DNA of 7,135 nucleotides from an uncultured Steroidobacter sp. (GCA_946478975.1 CAMLEO010000333.1:1-7135), one strand, 5' to 3'; positions 1 to 6,976 are shown, counted from the first letter of the stretch. Translations and numbers: made by a program. Notes: a model not told the origin generated them from the sequence alone.

Positions 1-605
1 AACTCATGCTCGGCGTACAGGATCAGCGACGTGTTCATGGCATGCACCCACTCGCGCGACGGCGTCTGCTGATGCAACAAGTTCAGGAAATGTCCGCCGA
101 TGGAATCGTCATCGGTGTCCACATTGATGCGCACACCGCGCTGGCTGTAGTGATACCAGTACGTCAGCATCGAGCCGAGGCTGGCAATCAGCCGATCCGC
201 GATGTCGCGAGCGCCGGCCGCAGAATGCGAGTCATGTTCGGGCAGCACGCAGCCGAGCGCCGAAACGCCGGTGCGCATCACATCCATCGGATGCGTCGCC
301 GCCGGCAACTGCTCCAGCACAACCTTCACAGCAGCAGGCAGGCCGCGCAGGCGCGAGAGCTTGGCCTTGTAGCCGGACAACTCGGCATGGTTCGGCAGCT
401 TGCCGTGAATCAGCAGATAAGCGATTTCTTCGAACTCGCAGCTGGTGGCGATTTCGAGAATGTCATAACCGCGATAATGCAGGTCGTTGCCGCTGCGTCC
501 GACCGTGCACAGCGCAGTGTTGCCGGCGGTCACGCCGGAGAGCGCCACCGATTTCTTGGGCTTGAAGCCGGCCGCCGACGTTCCAGTGGGTGTTGCTTCA
601 GTCAT
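1..605 (-). CDS. prpC: 2-methylcitrate synthase, N-terminal part (cut by window edge)
   Basis: Citrate-synthase-family enzyme that condenses propionyl-CoA with oxaloacetate to 2-methylcitrate, the entry step of the cytoplasmic methylcitrate cycle. The ATG is the complement of 603-605, and 201 codons are readable before the gene leaves the window; family members are usually about 370-390 residues. I translated it by hand. Near the N-terminus it reads ALSGVTAGNTALCTVG (residues 21-36), then LHYRGYDI (42-49) and EIAYLLIHGKLP (60-71), all hallmarks of PrpC-type citrate synthases. The visible end reads SLILYAEHE (193-201), the start of the family's AEHEFNASTF block; His200 is probably the first catalytic histidine. 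The gene lies 16 bases after the prpB stop, and AGGGG about 6 bases before the ATG is a good ribosome binding site, so it is co-transcribed with prpB. Methylcitrate synthase is preferred over ordinary citrate synthase because of the short N-terminus and the prpB neighbour. Confidence 0.93.
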   Translation of the reverse strand, partial: MTEATPTGTSAAGFKPKKSVALSGVTAGNTALCTVGRSGNDLHYRGYDILEIATSCEFEEIAYLLIHGKLPNHAELSGYKAKLSRLRGLPAAVKVVLEQLPAATHPMDVMRTGVSALGCVLPEHDSHSAAGARDIADRLIASLGSMLTYWYHYSQRGVRINVDTDDDSIGGHFLNLLHQQTPSREWVHAMNTSLILYAEHE

Positions 606-621
606 GCGTATCCCCTGATGG

Positions 622-1500
622 TTACTTCCCTTCTTTACCGAACAATTCATCCAGCTTGTTTTCGTAGCTGTGATAGTTCAGCACTTCATACAATTCGGCG
701 CGCGTCTGCATCTTTTCAACCGCAGCTTTCTGCGTGCCGTCCTTGCGGATCGCGCCGTAAACCGCTTCGGCCGCCTTGCTCATGGCGCGGAACGCGGACA
801 GCGGATAGAGCACCAAGCCGACGCCCACACTGGCAAGCTCCTGCACCGTGAACAATGGGGTCTTGCCGAACTCGGTGATATTCGCCAGCACCGGCACTTT
901 CACCACAGACGTGAACTGACGAAATTCATCCAGCGTGTTGAGCGCTTCGGCAAAGATCATGTCCGCACCGGCATCGACATACGCCAGCGCGCGATCGATT
1001 GCAGCCTGCTGGCCTTCCACCGCGTGCGCGTCGGTGCGTGCCATGATGACGAACGATTCGTCGTCGCGGCCGTCCACTGCCGCCTTGATACGATCGACCA
1101 TCTCAGCCTTGGCGACCAGCGCCTTGCCAGGACGATGGCCACAGCGTTTCGCCTGCACCTGATCTTCCAGATGCATGCCGCCGGCGCCAGCGCGAATCAG
1201 CTCACGAGTGGTGCGAGCGATGTTGAAAGCGCCGCCCCAACCGGTGTCCGCATCCACCAGCAGCGGCAGCGGCGTCGCGGAGCTGATCCGGCGCACGTCT
1301 TCGCAAACATCGTTGAGGCTGGTGATACCCAGATCGGGCAGGCCGAACGAAGCGTTCGCGACCCCGGCCCCGGATAAATACAAAGCTTTGAAGCCGGCAC
1401 GCTGCGCGAGCAGGGCGCTGTAAGCGTTGATGGTCCCGACAACTTGCAGCGGGCGTTCTTCGGTGACGGCTTTGCGCAGGCGCGCGCCAGGCGTGGACAT
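622..1500 (-). CDS. prpB: 2-methylisocitrate lyase
   Basis: Cleaves 2-methylisocitrate to pyruvate and succinate, the last step of the methylcitrate cycle (isocitrate lyase/PEP mutase superfamily, Mg2+-dependent TIM barrel). The protein has 292 residues, the normal family length. Visible motifs are [17 protein letters not shown] (21-37), YLSG (41-44), the metal-binding DADTG (83-87), and KRCGH (118-122), which carries the catalytic Cys120. LEDQ just before that motif and the RPGK after it are typical of PrpB rather than of the longer isocitrate lyases. The ATG at 1500 is preceded by GGAGGAA at 1506-1512 with ideal spacing, which fixes the start. It is the first gene of a leftward prpB-prpC operon, and its promoter must lie in the palindrome-rich region shared with the divergent regulator gene. 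Oxaloacetate decarboxylase or carboxyPEP mutase relatives are conceivable, but the prpC neighbour makes PrpB nearly certain. Confidence 0.96.
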   Translation of the reverse strand: MSTPGARLRKAVTEERPLQVVGTINAYSALLAQRAGFKALYLSGAGVANASFGLPDLGITSLNDVCEDVRRISSATPLPLLVDADTGWGGAFNIARTTRELIRAGAGGMHLEDQVQAKRCGHRPGKALVAKAEMVDRIKAAVDGRDDESFVIMARTDAHAVEGQQAAIDRALAYVDAGADMIFAEALNTLDEFRQFTSVVKVPVLANITEFGKTPLFTVQELASVGVGLVLYPLSAFRAMSKAAEAVYGAIRKDGTQKAAVEKMQTRAELYEVLNYHSYENKLDELFGKEGK

Positions 1501-1505
1501 CGCGA

Positions 1506-1512
1506 TTCCTCC
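1506..1512 (-). promoter_or_regulatory. Ribosome binding site of prpB
   Basis: GGAGGAA on the minus strand, five bases from the ATG at 1500 (seven counted from the GGAGG core). It is a near-perfect Shine-Dalgarno sequence and supports this start and strong translation of prpB. The divergent regulator gene, by contrast, has no such sequence. Confidence 0.8.
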
Positions 1513-1530
1513 AGTGGACCGGCCGCATTA

Positions 1531-1565
1531 TTGCAATTCTGCAAAATTTCGCAGGACTTTCTGCG
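1531..1565. promoter_or_regulatory. Overlapping palindromes, probable PrpR/ScfR operator (prpB side)
   Basis: Three inverted repeats overlap here. TTGCA-ATTC-TGCAA (1531-1544) has perfect 5-base arms. CTGCAAAATTTCGCAG (1539-1554) is a 16-base palindrome with a single mismatched pair. CGCAG-N6-CTGCG (1550-1565) also has perfect arms. They contain TGCAA and TGCAAA cores like the TTTGCAAA-type sites known for the actinobacterial relatives RamB and PrpR. They lie 31-65 bases upstream of the prpB start, where a regulator could overlap the promoter. No convincing sigma-70 -35/-10 pair is visible. An AATAAT on the minus strand (1527-1532) is the best -10 candidate but has no good -35. The operator role is inferred from the family and the location. 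Confidence 0.6.
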
Positions 1566-1572
1566 GCCATAA

Positions 1573-1586
1573 TTGCAAACTAGCAA
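1573..1586. promoter_or_regulatory. Additional TTGCAA-type half-sites
   Basis: TTGCAAACTAGCAA contains the self-complementary hexamer TTGCAA (1573-1578) and a second GCAA (1583-1586) in the same orientation. It sits between the prpB-proximal and regulator-proximal palindromes and shares their core, so it could be a weaker middle site bridging cooperative binding. As a stand-alone site it is marginal, since short AT-rich words occur by chance in AT-rich intergenic DNA. Confidence 0.35.
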
Positions 1587-1610
1587 GGAACGGCGCGGCA
1601 TCCGCCCCCG

Positions 1611-1628
1611 TTTTGCAAAATTGCGAAA
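1611..1628. promoter_or_regulatory. TTTTGCAAAA palindrome plus adjacent site, probable autoregulatory operator
   Basis: TTTTGCAAAA (1611-1620) is a perfect 10-base palindrome containing the exact TTTGCAAA octamer associated with RamB/PrpR-type regulators. It is followed at once by TTGCGAAA (1621-1628), a one-base variant of the same octamer. TGCAAAATT here (1614-1622) also occurs at 1540-1548 in the prpB-side site. The right edge is only 11 bases before the regulator's ATG, so bound protein would block initiation or early elongation of its own gene, implying negative autoregulation. The role is inferred; the sequence itself is unambiguous. Confidence 0.62.
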
Positions 1629-1639
1629 CAAAATTCACC

Positions 1640-3064
1640 ATGAAAGAGAAACTCTACGTCGGTCCCAAGGTGCGGCTGCTGCGTGAACAGAGCGCGTTGA
1701 CGCTGGAAGCCTGCGCCGAACGGCTGGGCATGTCGGCAAGCTACCTGTCGCAGATCGAAACCAACCAACGGCCCGTGACGGCGCGAGTGCTGATCGCACT
1801 GGCGCGCGTGTTCAGTCTCGATCCGGCCGAGTTCGATGTCGATGAGGAAGATCGCCTGATCGCTGATCTGAAGGAAGCGAGCGCCGACCTGCTCCTGGGT
1901 GCCGCGGCCCCCGGCTTTACTGAACTGAAGCTCGCCGCAGCGACGACTCCCGCCCTCGCCCGCCAATTCTTGTTGTTACATCGCGCGTACCGCGGCTTGG
2001 AACAGCGCCTGCGCATGGTCGACGACACGCTGGCCTTGGGACGCGCCGATGCCAACGACACCATCCTGCCCTACGAAGAAGTTCGTGACTTCTTTCACTA
2101 TCGCGACAACTACGTTCACGAGCTCGACCTCGCCGCTGAAGACATCGCTGCTCGCTACGGCTTCGGCCTCAGCGGCAACTCCACAGCGACGCTGGAGAAG
2201 CTGCTCGCGGATCTGCACGGCGTTCGCGTCGTACGTCATCAGCGCAATGAGAGTGGCAGCGGCAGCTCGCTGTTACGACGATTCGATCCGGAGCTGCGCG
2301 TGCTCACAATCGATCGTGACCTGTCCGAGCCGACGGCAACGTTTCAGCTTGCGACGCAGTTTTGCGAGCTGCAGTTCGGCGAGCTCATTCCAAGCATTCT
2401 GAAAAGCGCCGGCCTGAAGTCGCCGCAGGCGCATGCAGTCGCACGAGTTGGATTGAGCAACTACGCCGCCGGCGCGCTGCTCATGCCTTACAAACAATTC
2501 GCCGCGACAGCATTGGAGCTGCGACACGACGTGGAACAGATGCAGCGGTTGTATCACGCCAGCTTCGAGCAGATCTGTCATCGACTGAGCACGTTGCAGC
2601 GACCGGGCGCTCGCGGCATTCCTTTCTACTTCGTGAGGGTGGACCGCGCGGGCAATATCACCAAACGTCACAGCTCCACGCGTTTTCAGTTTGCCCGCTT
2701 CGGCGGCGCGTGCCCGCTTTGGAACGTGCACGAAGCGTTCGGTCATCCGGGACAGATCCTGGTACAGCTCGCGGAAATGCCGGACGGCGTGCGTTATCTT
2801 TGCGTGGGCCGAGCGATCGTCAAACGTTCGGGCTCATATTTGCTGCCGAACCGGCACTACGCGGTGGGCTTGGGCTGCGAGGCGACGTATGCCCCGCAGC
2901 TCGTCTACTCAGAAGGAATCTCGCTCGACGGCCCCGCGGTGCGCATCGGCGTGAGCTGCCGGATCTGCGAACGCACGGATTGCCCGCAACGTGCGTTCCC
3001 GCCGGTGGATCGAAACATCCAGGTGCCGCAAAACGAGCGGCGGGTGGTGCCGTATCAGTTCTGA
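1640..3064 (+). CDS. prpR: XRE-family short-chain fatty-acyl regulator (PrpR/RamB/ScfR type)
   Basis: DNA-binding regulator, probably sensing propionyl-CoA or a related acyl-CoA and controlling the divergent prpBC operon and itself. The protein has 474 residues. A Cro/CI-type helix-turn-helix lies at about 8-62 (VGPKVRLLREQ, then LGMSASYLSQIETNQRPVT). An IrrE/M78-peptidase-like domain follows at about 160-285; its usual HExxH zinc motif is absent, the matching region reading FQLATQFCELQF (235-246). The C-terminal DUF2083-like ligand domain (about 300-470) carries GGACPLWNVHEAFGHPG (355-371) and the cysteine signature C440-x2-C443-x4-C448 followed by QRAFPP. Mycobacterium tuberculosis PrpR of this family is reported to bind CoA and an Fe-S cluster through this domain, so these cysteines, with Cys358 or Cys413, may do likewise. 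The open frame extends upstream to 1427, but MKEKLYVGPKVR matches the family N-terminus, so ATG 1640 is chosen despite lacking a visible ribosome binding site. This is not the sigma-54 PrpR of enterobacteria. Confidence 0.88.
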   Translation: MKEKLYVGPKVRLLREQSALTLEACAERLGMSASYLSQIETNQRPVTARVLIALARVFSLDPAEFDVDEEDRLIADLKEASADLLLGAAAPGFTELKLAAATTPALARQFLLLHRAYRGLEQRLRMVDDTLALGRADANDTILPYEEVRDFFHYRDNYVHELDLAAEDIAARYGFGLSGNSTATLEKLLADLHGVRVVRHQRNESGSGSSLLRRFDPELRVLTIDRDLSEPTATFQLATQFCELQFGELIPSILKSAGLKSPQAHAVARVGLSNYAAGALLMPYKQFAATALELRHDVEQMQRLYHASFEQICHRLSTLQRPGARGIPFYFVRVDRAGNITKRHSSTRFQFARFGGACPLWNVHEAFGHPGQILVQLAEMPDGVRYLCVGRAIVKRSGSYLLPNRHYAVGLGCEATYAPQLVYSEGISLDGPAVRIGVSCRICERTDCPQRAFPPVDRNIQVPQNERRVVPYQF

Positions 3065-4344
3065 GGTGCGGTGGCGGGAGCCGGCGGCGGCGCCAGATTC
3101 TTCAGCGGCACCGTTTCATCCGCCAGCGCCGCCGGATCGAACGGCATGCACGCCGCAACCATGCGCTTGGCGATCATGAACTCCTGCGCGCGATTAACAG
3201 CATCGCAGGCAATCATCCGGCCGTTCTTCAGATAAAAGGCCGCGAACGATTTGTTATTCATCGACCCGCGCAGCACGAACTGATCGTAGCCGTGCGACAA
3301 ACCCGTCATCTGCAGCTTGAGATCGTACTGATCGGACCAGAACCACGGCACGGCATCGTACGTTCGCGGCTTGCCTGCCAATGTCGACGCAGCGACGCGC
3401 GCCTGCTCCACCGCATTCGGCACCGACTCCAGTCGAATACGACGACCGCAGAATACGCTGGGATGATTGGTGCAATCGCCGGCGGCGACGATGTCCGGAT
3501 CCGAAGTCACAGCGAATTCATTGACGACAATGCCGTTGTCTACGTCGAGGCCGGCCGCCTGCGCCAGCTCCGTGTTCGGCAACTGCCCGATGCCCACGAT
3601 CACCAGGTCCGCTGGAATCAGCACGCCGCCCGAGCAATGCACGCCCGTGATCACGTCGCCGTCGGCGTTGAAATCGAGGCCAGTCACTTCGATGTTGGTG
3701 CGCAAATCCACGCCAGCATTGCGATGAACTCGTTCGTAGAACTCCGACATCTGCGGCGCCGTCACGCGGGCGAGCACCCTCGGTAACGCTTCGAGCACGG
3801 TCACATTCAAGTCGCGAGCGGTCGCCGAGGCCGCAACTTCCAGGCCGATATAACCGCCACCGACAATGACCAGGCGTTGACCGGCCTGGAAACGCTCGCG
3901 AATGGCGAGCACGTCGTCGATCGTGCGCAGGTAATGAAAGTTCCGGGCACGCTCGGCCTGCGCCGCCTGGTTGATCGTGAGATGCCGGGCCCGTCCGCCC
4001 GTCGTCAGCGCCAGCTTCGAATACGTTACTTCTCGACCATCGTCAAAAATCAGCTTCTTGGCCGCGCGCTCGATGCGCTCGACGCGCCGGCTCAACACCA
4101 AGCCGATGTTTGCTTTCTCAAACGTAGCCTGCTGCCGCAGGAACAACGCCGACGGCTCGACTTCGCCCTTCAGGAACGCCTTGGACAACGGCGGACGCTG
4201 ATACGGTAAGTAAGCTTCCTCGCCGACGATCGTGATCGGCGCGGTGCTGCCCTGCTGCCGCAACGAGAACGCCAGCTCGCCGCCGGCGTGCCCCGCGCCG
4301 ACGATGTAGATGTGATCGTGAGATTCGGCCACGATGTTTCCCAA
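3055..4344 (-). CDS. FAD-dependent NADH:ferredoxin reductase (putidaredoxin/rubredoxin reductase type)
   Basis: Transfers electrons from NAD(P)H through FAD to a small iron-sulfur protein, most likely the ferredoxin encoded just upstream. The protein has 429 residues, slightly over the family's usual 400-420. It shows the FAD Rossmann motif VGAGHAGGE (15-23), the family signature RPPLSK (50-55), the NAD-binding VGGGYIGLE (161-169) and the second FAD motif AAGDC (287-291). A Reductase_C-type C-terminal domain starts near FWSDQYDLKLQ (335-345). An acidic residue at the end of the second NAD strand (Glu185 in VLEALPRV) favours NADH over NADPH. The tail is a low-complexity Ala/Pro stretch (about 418-429). 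The start is a TTG at 4344, 3 bases after the ferredoxin stop, with GGAAG suitably upstream; an in-frame GTG at 4332 is an alternative that keeps every motif. Its 3' end overlaps the convergent regulator gene by 10 bases. The partner and final acceptor are inferred. Confidence 0.9.
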   Translation of the reverse strand: MGNIVAESHDHIYIVGAGHAGGELAFSLRQQGSTAPITIVGEEAYLPYQRPPLSKAFLKGEVEPSALFLRQQATFEKANIGLVLSRRVERIERAAKKLIFDDGREVTYSKLALTTGGRARHLTINQAAQAERARNFHYLRTIDDVLAIRERFQAGQRLVIVGGGYIGLEVAASATARDLNVTVLEALPRVLARVTAPQMSEFYERVHRNAGVDLRTNIEVTGLDFNADGDVITGVHCSGGVLIPADLVIVGIGQLPNTELAQAAGLDVDNGIVVNEFAVTSDPDIVAAGDCTNHPSVFCGRRIRLESVPNAVEQARVAASTLAGKPRTYDAVPWFWSDQYDLKLQMTGLSHGYDQFVLRGSMNNKSFAAFYLKNGRMIACDAVNRAQEFMIAKRMVAACMPFDPAALADETVPLKNLAPPPAPATAPQN

Positions 4345-4347
4345 GAA

Positions 4348-4665
4348 TCATTCTTCCGGAGCGAGCGAGACGCTCAAGCCGTTCAACGCATCGGTCAGGC
4401 GCACCTGGCACGACAGTCGCGATGTTTCTTTGCGGAATTGCAGCTCGGCGAGCAGGTCGCTTTCGTCGCTCTGGCGGTCGGGAAGTCTGGCGGCCCATTC
4501 GGGCGCGACATAGACGTGGCAGGTGGCGCAGGAACACATGCCGCCGCAGATGGCGGCCACGCCCCATTCGTACTCGCGCAATGTTTCCATGAGCGAGCCT
4601 CCGGTCGAGGTGTCTAGGTCATGCACCTCGCCATTGCGATCCACCACGTTCAAACGAATGCTCAT
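4348..4665 (-). CDS. [2Fe-2S] ferredoxin, putidaredoxin/adrenodoxin type
   Basis: Small soluble one-electron carrier of 105 residues, the normal size for this group. Cluster ligands are clear: C40-x5-C46-x2-C49-x36-C86, within CGGMCSCATCHVYV (40-53) and LSCQVRLTDALNGL (84-97). This spacing matches putidaredoxin, which serves P450 systems and aromatic oxygenases, and it differs from plant-type and [4Fe-4S] ferredoxins. The start is the ATG at 4665, preceded by GGAG (4672-4675) at six bases' spacing. The first 47 bases overlap the end of fbiC in another frame, and the reductase gene follows after 3 bases, so the three genes are probably translated from one message. The reductase downstream is its evident electron donor. 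The acceptor is unknown: FbiC, another F420 enzyme, or an oxygenase outside the window. Confidence 0.92.
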   Translation of the reverse strand: MSIRLNVVDRNGEVHDLDTSTGGSLMETLREYEWGVAAICGGMCSCATCHVYVAPEWAARLPDRQSDESDLLAELQFRKETSRLSCQVRLTDALNGLSVSLAPEE

Positions 4666-6976
4666 TCAATACTCCGCCCGACGGATGGGCCAATGTTTCC
4701 AGACGTTTTATCGCGGGCGCCCCATACAGTGTCGTCCGCTGCCGCGGCCGTCGGCCGAGCGAAGCGATCAGCTGAGCCAGCGACGCGGCATCGAATTCCT
4801 GCCCGTTCACGCCGCCCGCCGCTCGCGTGATCGATTCGTTCATCAAGGTCCCGCCCAGGTCGTTCGCGCCTGCCTGCAGGCACAGCGCCGCTCCGGACGC
4901 GCCCATTTTGACCCAAGAGGTCTGAATGTTGCGAATTTCCGGATGCAACACCAGCCGCGCCACTGCGTGCATCAACACGGCTTCGCGAAACGTCGGCCCG
5001 GACCGTGCCCGGCCGGCACGCCACATGGGTGCTTCCATATGCACAAACGGCAAGGGAACAAACTCCGTAAAACCGGAGGTTTCCGCTTGCAAGTCGCGCA
5101 CACGTACCAAGTGATGCGCCCAATGCAACGGCCTGTCGACGTGGCCGAACATGATGGTCGCGGTGCTCTTGAGCCCCACTTCATGCGCCGTGCGCACGAC
5201 TTCGAGCCATTGCGCGGTGGTGAGCTTATCCGGACAGATCACCGCGCGCACCTCGTCATCCAGAATCTCAGCGGCGGTACCGGGCAAAGTCGCAAGGCCC
5301 GCAGCCTTGAGTTCGCGCAAGAACTCGCCGATCGAGCAGCCCAGCGTGGTTGCTCCGTGCAGGATTTCGAGCGGTGAGAACGCGTGGACATGCAAGCTCT
5401 GCGCAGCCTGCTTCACCGCTGCGACGACATCCAAGTAGCGTTGGCCGGTGTAGTGCGGATGGATGCCGCCCTGCAGACACACCTCCGTCGCGCCCCGCTC
5501 CCAGGCTTCGAGCGCTCGCTGAGATATTTCTTCCAGGTCCAGGTCGTAAGCCGGGCCGCGCAATGAGTGACTGGAGCGGCCTTTCGCGAACGCGCAGAAG
5601 GCGCAGGCGTATTGGCAGATGTTGGTGTAGTTGATGTTGCGATTGACAACATAAGTCACATCGTCACCCACGACATCGGCACGCAGTTCATCGGCGGCGC
5701 GCACGACGGCGGCGAAGTCGGATCCGTCCGCATCGAACAACGTCGCGATCTGCCGCGGCTCCAGTCTCTCGCCACGCTGCGCTTTATCAAGCAGGGCGCT
5801 CAATCTCGATCGAGCTGGCGGCGCGCTTCGAATCAACGCGGCGTCGTTGATTGGCGGCGGCTTCGCCTGCCCCGCATACCAATCGTCGCATCGCGCATGA
5901 CCGGTCGAATCGCAGCGGCGACGCACAGCTATCTGCAACGTCACATCCACCCAACGCTCCGGCTCACGCGCGAAGCTCGGTACGATTGCCAGGCGCTCGG
6001 CCAGCGTGCGACCGGCTTTGATTGTTTGCTCTTCGAGCCGCACCAGTTCGGGCCAGGGCGCCTCGGGATTGACGTGATCCGGCGTGACCGGCGACACACC
6101 GCCCCAATCGTTGATGCCTGCCCGAATCAATGTATCCAAATCTCCGCGTGCGAGATTCGGCGGCGCTTGAATCGACATCTCGGCGCCCAACACCAAACGT
6201 GCAGCAGCGATTGTCCACAGGAAATCTTCATGCGCCGGCTCGGGATGATTGGCCATGCGCGTGCCGGCCTTGGCGCGGAAGTTTTGAACGATGACTTCCT
6301 GGATGTGGCCGAAGCGCCGGTGCAGATCGCGAATCGCCAGCAAGGTTTCGATGCGCTCGCGACGCGTCTCGCCGATGCCGACCAACAAACCGGTCGTCAT
6401 CGGAATGGCCAACTCGCCGGCGGCAACCAGCGTAGCGATGCGAGCTTCCGGGTTCTTGTCTGGCGAGCCCCAGTGAGCATTCGGCTCGTCGCACAAGCGG
6501 CTCGAAGTCGACTCCAGCATCAAACCCATCGACACGCCGACAGGTCGCAGCGCGCGCAACTCGTCCGCCGTCAGCACACCGCAATTCAAATGTGGCAGCA
6601 GCCCCGTGCGCTCGATCACCGCTTGCGCGGCCGACGCCAGATATTCCACAGTGCTCGCGAAGCCAAGTTGCTTTAATTCCTCGCGAGCCGCGCGATACCG
6701 CAACTCCGGTTTATCGCCGAGCGTGAACAGCGCTTCTTTGCAGCCGGCAGCCGCTCCCGCCTGCGCGACTTGCACGACTTCGTCGATCGTCATGTATGCA
6801 CGCTCGCCTTTCCGAGGTGGGCGAGCGAACGTGCAGTAGTGACAAACGTCTCGGCACAGATGCGTGAGAGGAATGAACACCTTGCGTGAGTACGTGACGC
6901 GATGGCCGAAGCCACTCACCGCCAACTCTTCCGCCGCATGCATCATGCTCGGAAGGTCGTCGAACAGCTCGTTCAC
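4619..6976 (-). CDS. fbiC: FO synthase, fused CofG-CofH (7,8-didemethyl-8-hydroxy-5-deazariboflavin synthase)
   Basis: Two-domain radical-SAM enzyme that makes FO, the deazaflavin chromophore of coenzyme F420, from tyrosine and 5-amino-6-ribitylamino-uracil. With the chosen start it has 785 residues, close to the usual fused enzyme (about 830-880) but slightly shorter. The N-terminal CofG domain (about 25-360) has the [4Fe-4S]/SAM motif C41-x3-C45-x2-C48 (CRDVCHYC) and the family block SPVTPDHVNPEAPWP (295-309). The C-terminal CofH domain (about 390-770) has C454-x3-C458-x2-C461 (CQYACAFC), ILDDEVRAVICPDKL (571-585) and GGTLMNESITRAAGG (708-722). The frame opens further upstream to GTG 7015, but GTG 6976 is preferred: it has GAGGAAGG at 6981-6988 and overlaps the cofC stop as GTGA, typical translational coupling. 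About 16 C-terminal residues overlap the ferredoxin gene. The linker between domains (about 360-390) looks poorly conserved and contains two extra cysteines. FO alone can be a photolyase antenna, but the adjacent cofC argues for F420. Confidence 0.95.
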   Translation of the reverse strand: MNELFDDLPSMMHAAEELAVSGFGHRVTYSRKVFIPLTHLCRDVCHYCTFARPPRKGERAYMTIDEVVQVAQAGAAAGCKEALFTLGDKPELRYRAAREELKQLGFASTVEYLASAAQAVIERTGLLPHLNCGVLTADELRALRPVGVSMGLMLESTSSRLCDEPNAHWGSPDKNPEARIATLVAAGELAIPMTTGLLVGIGETRRERIETLLAIRDLHRRFGHIQEVIVQNFRAKAGTRMANHPEPAHEDFLWTIAAARLVLGAEMSIQAPPNLARGDLDTLIRAGINDWGGVSPVTPDHVNPEAPWPELVRLEEQTIKAGRTLAERLAIVPSFAREPERWVDVTLQIAVRRRCDSTGHARCDDWYAGQAKPPPINDAALIRSAPPARSRLSALLDKAQRGERLEPRQIATLFDADGSDFAAVVRAADELRADVVGDDVTYVVNRNINYTNICQYACAFCAFAKGRSSHSLRGPAYDLDLEEISQRALEAWERGATEVCLQGGIHPHYTGQRYLDVVAAVKQAAQSLHVHAFSPLEILHGATTLGCSIGEFLRELKAAGLATLPGTAAEILDDEVRAVICPDKLTTAQWLEVVRTAHEVGLKSTATIMFGHVDRPLHWAHHLVRVRDLQAETSGFTEFVPLPFVHMEAPMWRAGRARSGPTFREAVLMHAVARLVLHPEIRNIQTSWVKMGASGAALCLQAGANDLGGTLMNESITRAAGGVNGQEFDAASLAQLIASLGRRPRQRTTLYGAPAIKRLETLAHPSGGVLNEHSFERGGSQWRGA

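Noticed and set aside
6..851. A 281-residue plus-strand open frame at the left edge
   Set aside because: It is opposite prpC and the end of prpB, both recognised by conserved motifs; the composition is that of a shadow frame.
1427..1639. Upstream extension of the regulator reading frame by 71 codons
   Set aside because: It would run through the prpB start and the palindrome cluster; the family N-terminus begins at the ATG at 1640.
3082..3095. GC-rich GGCGGCGGCGCC stretch downstream of the regulator as a terminator
   Set aside because: It is an Ala/Pro codon run in the reductase tail, with no proper loop and no following T-run.
2362..3786. A 474-residue plus-strand open frame spanning the end of the regulator gene and the antisense of the reductase gene
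   Set aside because: The translation is Arg/His/Ala-rich with no recognisable domain and overlaps two well-supported genes; it is a shadow frame of high-GC coding DNA.
4532..4536. Extra cysteine (Cys44) next to the ferredoxin cluster ligands
   Set aside because: A Cys or Ser/Ala at this place varies within the family, and the four canonical ligands are all present, so it gives no evidence of an unusual cluster.
5567..6676. A 369-residue plus-strand open frame opposite fbiC
   Set aside because: It is antisense to conserved radical-SAM coding sequence, Arg/Gln/His-rich, with no motif or ribosome binding site.
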